The translations under genes were made by a program, and so were the position numbers. From Cyanobium sp. NIES-981 (GTDB taxonomy: Bacteria; Cyanobacteriota; Cyanobacteriia; PCC-6307; Cyanobiaceae), in assembly GCA_945907085.1 (NCBI GenBank), contig CAMDSS010000067.1:1-8726 (forward strand): a stretch of DNA of 8,726 bases, given 5' to 3'. Of this stretch, positions 6,695 to 8,726 are shown piece by piece; positions within the stretch are counted from its first letter, which is position 1; each line of letters opens with the position of its first letter. Under the pieces are notes generated by a model, which was not told where the DNA came from, ran no database searches, and saw nothing but the letters and a program-made list of their open reading frames with translations.

Positions 6695-6721
6695 GATATG
6701 GCTTCAGAAATGCGCCATATC
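6695..6721 (+). other. Stem-loop in the leader of the LysM/M23 gene
   Basis: Perfect 8-base arms GATATGGC (6695-6702) and GCCATATC (6714-6721) flank an 11-base loop. The right arm ends 4 bases before the AGGAA ribosome binding site at 6726-6730. In RNA it would form directly upstream of the initiation region, where it could affect translation or mRNA stability. It also contains two in-frame ATG codons (6698, 6710) that I did not choose as starts. Confidence 0.6.
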
Positions 6722-6736
6722 CGTCAGGAATTTTGT

Positions 6737-7759
6737 ATGCAGTCTTGGCGAACGTGTTTGAGGGTGGCGTTACCAGTCGCAGTGGCCATGCCTGCTTTGG
6801 TTGCGGCTTTAAACCCTCCAGCACCCCGCCACGGTGACCTTGACGTCCTCGTCGCCGCCCTGCCCGCCCCAAGTACCGAGAAGGCTTGGGTCAGGGTTCG
6901 CGACAACGTCACCATCGACGATCTCTCCGCCAAGCTCAGGGTTTCTGGCGAACGCCTCGCCGCCCTCAACGATGTTGAGACCACCCACCAATTTCGTCAG
7001 GGGGAGTGGCTGATCGTTCCAGCCAAGCAGGTGCGCCTGGTGAAGCTGCTTGCTTCCTTGGATCCCAGCGAATTACGGCGCACCCCGCCCCTCCAGGATC
7101 TCCCTCCCCTGGAAGAAGGCCCAGCCGTGCGCCTGGGCGACAGCATCAAGAAAATTGCCCAGCGCTACGGCGTTACCCTCCAGCAGCTCCTCCAGCTCAA
7201 CCCCGGGCTCGATACGGCCAAATTGGTTGTGGGAAGTGAAATCAAGCTCTCTCAAGCCTCCCCGGCCCGGCCCCGACTCCTGATTGGTCTGGCCCCCACT
7301 GGCAGCGGCGGGATCAGCTGGCCGGATTTACCGAATTTTGGCAATTCTGATCGGCCGTTTGATTCCGGTTTGTCCGCCTCCGGCTGGATATGGCCCACCA
7401 AGGGCATGTTCAGCTCTGGCTACGGCTGGCGTTGGGGACGGATGCACAAGGGCATCGATGTGGCCAACAATGTCGGCACCCCGATCGTTGCAGCCAAAAG
7501 CGGACGGGTAACTTTTTCTGGCTGGGATGACGGGGGCTATGGCTACAAAGTCTTGGTTCAGCATGAGGATGGCAGCCAATCGCTCTATGCCCACAACAGC
7601 CGGCTAGCCGTCAGGGTTGGTCAAGCCGTCGAGCAGGGTCAATTGGTCTCCTACATGGGCAGCACTGGCCGCAGCACCGGCCCCCACCTGCACTTCGAGA
7701 TTCATCCCCCAGGTCGCGGAGCCATCAACCCCATGCAAATGCTCCCCCCACGCGCCTGA
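6737..7759 (+). CDS. Secreted LysM-domain M23 family peptidase
   Basis: Predicted exported peptidoglycan hydrolase, or an amidase activator of the NlpD/EnvC kind. The 340-residue product has a signal peptide (about 1-24). A LysM domain covers about 51-96, and a second covers about 130-171 with typical GDSIKKIAQRYGVTLQQLLQLN. A Pro/Gly-rich linker leads to a C-terminal M23 domain at about 216-337. The M23 residues are intact: H237 and D241 in HKGIDVANN, H286 in YAHNS, and H317-x-H319 in GPHLHFEIHPPGR. The domain should therefore bind zinc and be active, unlike the degenerate LytM domains of E. coli EnvC/NlpD. I chose the ATG at 6737 because AGGAA (6726-6730) precedes it by 6 bases and it gives a clean signal peptide. 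A longer frame from a TTG at 6626 and the ATGs at 6698 and 6710 are less likely. It stands alone after trmL with its own leader. Confidence 0.9.
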   Translation: MQSWRTCLRVALPVAVAMPALVAALNPPAPRHGDLDVLVAALPAPSTEKAWVRVRDNVTIDDLSAKLRVSGERLAALNDVETTHQFRQGEWLIVPAKQVRLVKLLASLDPSELRRTPPLQDLPPLEEGPAVRLGDSIKKIAQRYGVTLQQLLQLNPGLDTAKLVVGSEIKLSQASPARPRLLIGLAPTGSGGISWPDLPNFGNSDRPFDSGLSASGWIWPTKGMFSSGYGWRWGRMHKGIDVANNVGTPIVAAKSGRVTFSGWDDGGYGYKVLVQHEDGSQSLYAHNSRLAVRVGQAVEQGQLVSYMGSTGRSTGPHLHFEIHPPGRGAINPMQMLPPRA

Positions 7760-7765
7760 TAGAAT
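7760..7765 (+). promoter_or_regulatory. Candidate -10 box for the tRNA gene
   Basis: TAGAAT, matching TATAAT at 5 of 6 positions, directly follows the peptidase TGA stop and ends 12 bases before the tRNA. The position 17 bases upstream for a -35 (7737-7742, AAATGC) does not match the consensus, so read-through from the peptidase gene is also possible. Confidence 0.38.
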
Positions 7766-7777
7766 CGATCCCTCAGC

Positions 7778-7851
7778 GGCTCGGTAGCTCAGCTGGTTAG
7801 AGCGTGGGATTCATAACCCCAAGGTCGGGAGTTCAAGTCTCCCCCGAGCCA
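7778..7851 (+). tRNA. tRNA with CAT anticodon, probably elongator tRNA-Met
   Basis: A full cloverleaf folds over 74 bases. The acceptor stem is GGCTCGG/CCGAGCC with discriminator A7851. The D arm has GCTC/GAGC stems. The anticodon arm is TGGGA-TTCATAA-CCCCA with anticodon CAT at 7812-7814, followed by the 5-base variable loop AGGTC and T arm GGGAG-TTCAAGT-CTCCC. CCA is not encoded. The G1-C72 pair rules out the initiator, which has a 1-72 mismatch. The body resembles E. coli elongator tRNA-Met. A tRNA-Ile whose C34 is modified to lysidine has the same anticodon in DNA and cannot be fully excluded. The pair closing the anticodon loop is A·C (7809/7817), a mismatch. Confidence 0.95.
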
Positions 7852-7866
7852 TAGCGATTGCCGCTT

Positions 7867-7893
7867 AAAAGCCCCCTACTTAGGGGGCTTTTT
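7867..7893 (+). terminator. Intrinsic terminator after the tRNA, likely bidirectional
   Basis: GCCCCC (7871-7876), loop TACTTA, GGGGGC (7883-7888) and five T (7889-7893) form a strong hairpin with a U-tract. The A-run at 7867-7870 gives four U on the other strand, so it can also end transcripts of the minus-strand gene at 8003-8368. It is the clearest terminator in the window. Confidence 0.9.
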
Positions 7894-8002
7894 ATTGCGT
7901 CCTCCAACGCCTAGAAGAAGAACAAAGTGTCCATTGTTACTACTCTAACTAAGAGCAAGAATGGAACTAAAAGCGGCCTACAAGATGGCGACTACACAAT
8001 GC

Positions 8003-8368
8003 CTAGCGCATCTCGATTGCGTTCAGCCGTTCACGGAAACTTGCCGAAGCGCTGCCATCAAAATCATCCCCGTCCAGCTCTTGAGCCGCGGGTTCGATCC
8101 GGCGTGGATCTGCCGCCATGGGCTGCTGGACAACGTCGACAGGTTGCTCGGCTGGCATCGGTACGGAAACCGATCGGCGGGCCCTTGAGCCATAGGAGCG
8201 CCCCTCCAGGGCCCGGATCAGGGACTTGCTGCGATTGGCTTCACCAACGCTCTGGCCCTGCTTGGGACGAACCAGAGGATTGTCCTTGAGCTCGGAGCGA
8301 ACCTGATTCAACAGGCGGAAGTGGCCAGTCGTGTTGTATTTGCGAAGTACGGTTGGATCCCAAGCCAT
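8003..8368 (-). CDS. Small conserved cyanobacterial protein of unknown function
   Basis: This encodes 121 residues with no signal peptide or membrane segment, so it is probably cytoplasmic. Two parts look constrained: an N-terminal block, MAWDPTVLRKYNTTGHFRLL (1-20) continuing NQVRSELK, and the C-terminal SFRERLNAIEMR. Between them is a charged, Pro/Gln/Ser/Arg-rich stretch that looks disordered. From memory, proteins with this start and end and a variable middle occur across many cyanobacteria without an assigned function; I could not search. The ATG at 8368 is the first possible start giving the conserved block. It is divergent from the peroxiredoxin gene with 150 bases between. Its transcript can end at the bidirectional hairpin at 7867-7893. 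No enzymatic motif or metal-binding cluster is visible, and I assign no function. Confidence 0.78.
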   Translation of the reverse strand: MAWDPTVLRKYNTTGHFRLLNQVRSELKDNPLVRPKQGQSVGEANRSKSLIRALEGRSYGSRARRSVSVPMPAEQPVDVVQQPMAADPRRIEPAAQELDGDDFDGSASASFRERLNAIEMR

Positions 8369-8398
8369 GCAAGACGACTGAATGATCTGTCGAGGCTA

Positions 8399-8412
8399 TC
8401 GCCTTGAGGCGA
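8399..8412. other. Short hairpin in the divergent intergenic region
   Basis: TCGCC and GGCGA arms flank the tetraloop TTGA. It lies 30 bases upstream of the minus-strand start at 8368, so it would fall in that gene's 5' leader if transcription begins in the AT-rich block to the right. With only five pairs it may be incidental. Confidence 0.4.
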
Positions 8413-8445
8413 CGAAATTGTGATAAATTGTTGTTTGGATAACTG
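8413..8445. promoter_or_regulatory. AT-rich divergent promoter core with a 10-bp-spaced direct repeat
   Basis: This is the most AT-rich patch in the GC-rich gap between the unknown protein gene and the peroxiredoxin. AAATTGT occurs at 8415-8421 and again at 8425-8431, exactly one DNA turn apart. For the peroxiredoxin, a possible -35 TTGTGA (8418-8423) and -10 TAACTG (8440-8445) are 16 bases apart, but both are poor matches. I call this a promoter region by position and composition, not by a strong box. Confidence 0.35.
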
Positions 8446-8518
8446 GTAGTCAATCCGACTTCGCCCTAGGTCTGGCATTGACCCGGATCCTCCCTTCCTT
8501 CACCCCTTCCCAACGAGC

Positions 8519-8726
8519 ATGTCGAGACTGGTCGGTCTGCAAGCCCCTGACTTCACTGCCACCGCAGTGGTTGACCAGGAATTCAAGGAAATCAAGCTGT
8601 CCCAGTACCGCGGCAAGTACGTGGTGCTGTTCTTCTACCCCCTCGATTTCACCTTCGTCTGCCCTACCGAAATCACCGCGTTCTCCGATCGCTACTCTGA
8701 TTTCACCAGCCGCAACACCGAAGTGT
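8519..8726 (+). CDS. 2-Cys peroxiredoxin (3' end outside window)
   Basis: Thiol peroxidase that reduces hydrogen peroxide and organic hydroperoxides, recycled by thioredoxin. Sixty-nine residues are visible. The protein starts MSRLVGLQAPDFTATAVVDQ. The thioredoxin-fold strand KYVVLFFYPLDFTFVCPTE (33-51) carries the peroxidatic cysteine C48 in the FVCPTE motif of typical 2-Cys (Prx1/AhpC) enzymes, with P41 and T45 of the active-site PxxxTxxC. The resolving cysteine would be in the missing C-terminal part (full length about 190-200 residues). The ATG at 8519 has no clear Shine-Dalgarno motif but gives the usual short N-terminus before APDF. Its divergent neighbour is the unknown protein gene. 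Confidence 0.95.
   Translation, partial: MSRLVGLQAPDFTATAVVDQEFKEIKLSQYRGKYVVLFFYPLDFTFVCPTEITAFSDRYSDFTSRNTEV

Noticed and set aside
7927..8289. Plus-strand open frame starting GTG at 7927
   Set aside because: Most of it is antisense to the small conserved gene at 8003-8368, and the roughly 25 codons outside that gene show no family I recognise and no ribosome binding site.
1..8726. HIP1 palindromes (GCGATCGC), mobile elements or CRISPR arrays
   Set aside because: Reading by eye I found only partial HIP1-like matches (for example GCGATCGT near 5108), no transposase or integrase, and no spaced repeat array.

Overview
This window looks like a piece of the core chromosome of a picocyanobacterium in the Synechococcus/Cyanobium/Prochlorococcus group, most likely a GC-rich Cyanobium-like or freshwater Synechococcus lineage. 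The evidence is the gene set (Psb32, a CCB2/CCB4-type cytochrome b6 maturation factor, PxcA/CemA, a cyanobacterial 2-Cys peroxiredoxin), the tight packing, the high GC content and the frequent absence of Shine-Dalgarno motifs. I saw no insertion sequence, integrase, phage gene, toxin pair, CRISPR array or rRNA.

Layout. The left edge holds what appear to be the first 18 codons of a minus-strand FAD-dependent oxidoreductase, divergent from metG (160-1728). metG overlaps lptC by 4 bases (ATGA). lptC encodes a long lipoprotein for lipopolysaccharide export, and its last 59 bases overlap a convergent minus-strand gene (2842-3501) for a CCB2/CCB4-like heme-attachment factor of cytochrome b6. Divergent from that gene are psb32 (photosystem II repair) and, 6 bases further on, pxcA (light-dependent proton exchange). 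Next come cobU (cobamide lower-ligand loop) and trmL (tRNA wobble 2'-O-methylation). These two share one reading frame and are joined by an 18-bp tandem repeat that contains the cobU stop codon. A secreted LysM/M23 peptidase follows, with two inverted repeats in its leader. A CAT-anticodon tRNA and a strong bidirectional terminator close this block. A small minus-strand protein of unknown function, apparently conserved in cyanobacteria, then sits divergently from a 2-Cys peroxiredoxin cut by the right edge.

How the genes relate. Three neighbours (ccb-like, psb32, pxcA) all serve assembly, repair or ion balance of the photosynthetic machinery. The others are housekeeping: translation (metG, trmL, tRNA), envelope (lptC, LysM-M23), cofactor synthesis (cobU) and peroxide defence. 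No stretch over 300 bases lacks a gene. The longest gaps are 3502-3620 (divergent promoters, no clear boxes), 6607-6736 (M23 leader), 7852-8002 (terminator plus about 110 bases in which I see nothing) and 8369-8518 (divergent promoter region with an AT-rich core).

I do not see a clear undescribed system. The items most worth a second look are the cobU/trmL repeat junction, the structured leader of the peptidase gene, and the unknown small protein beside the peroxiredoxin.
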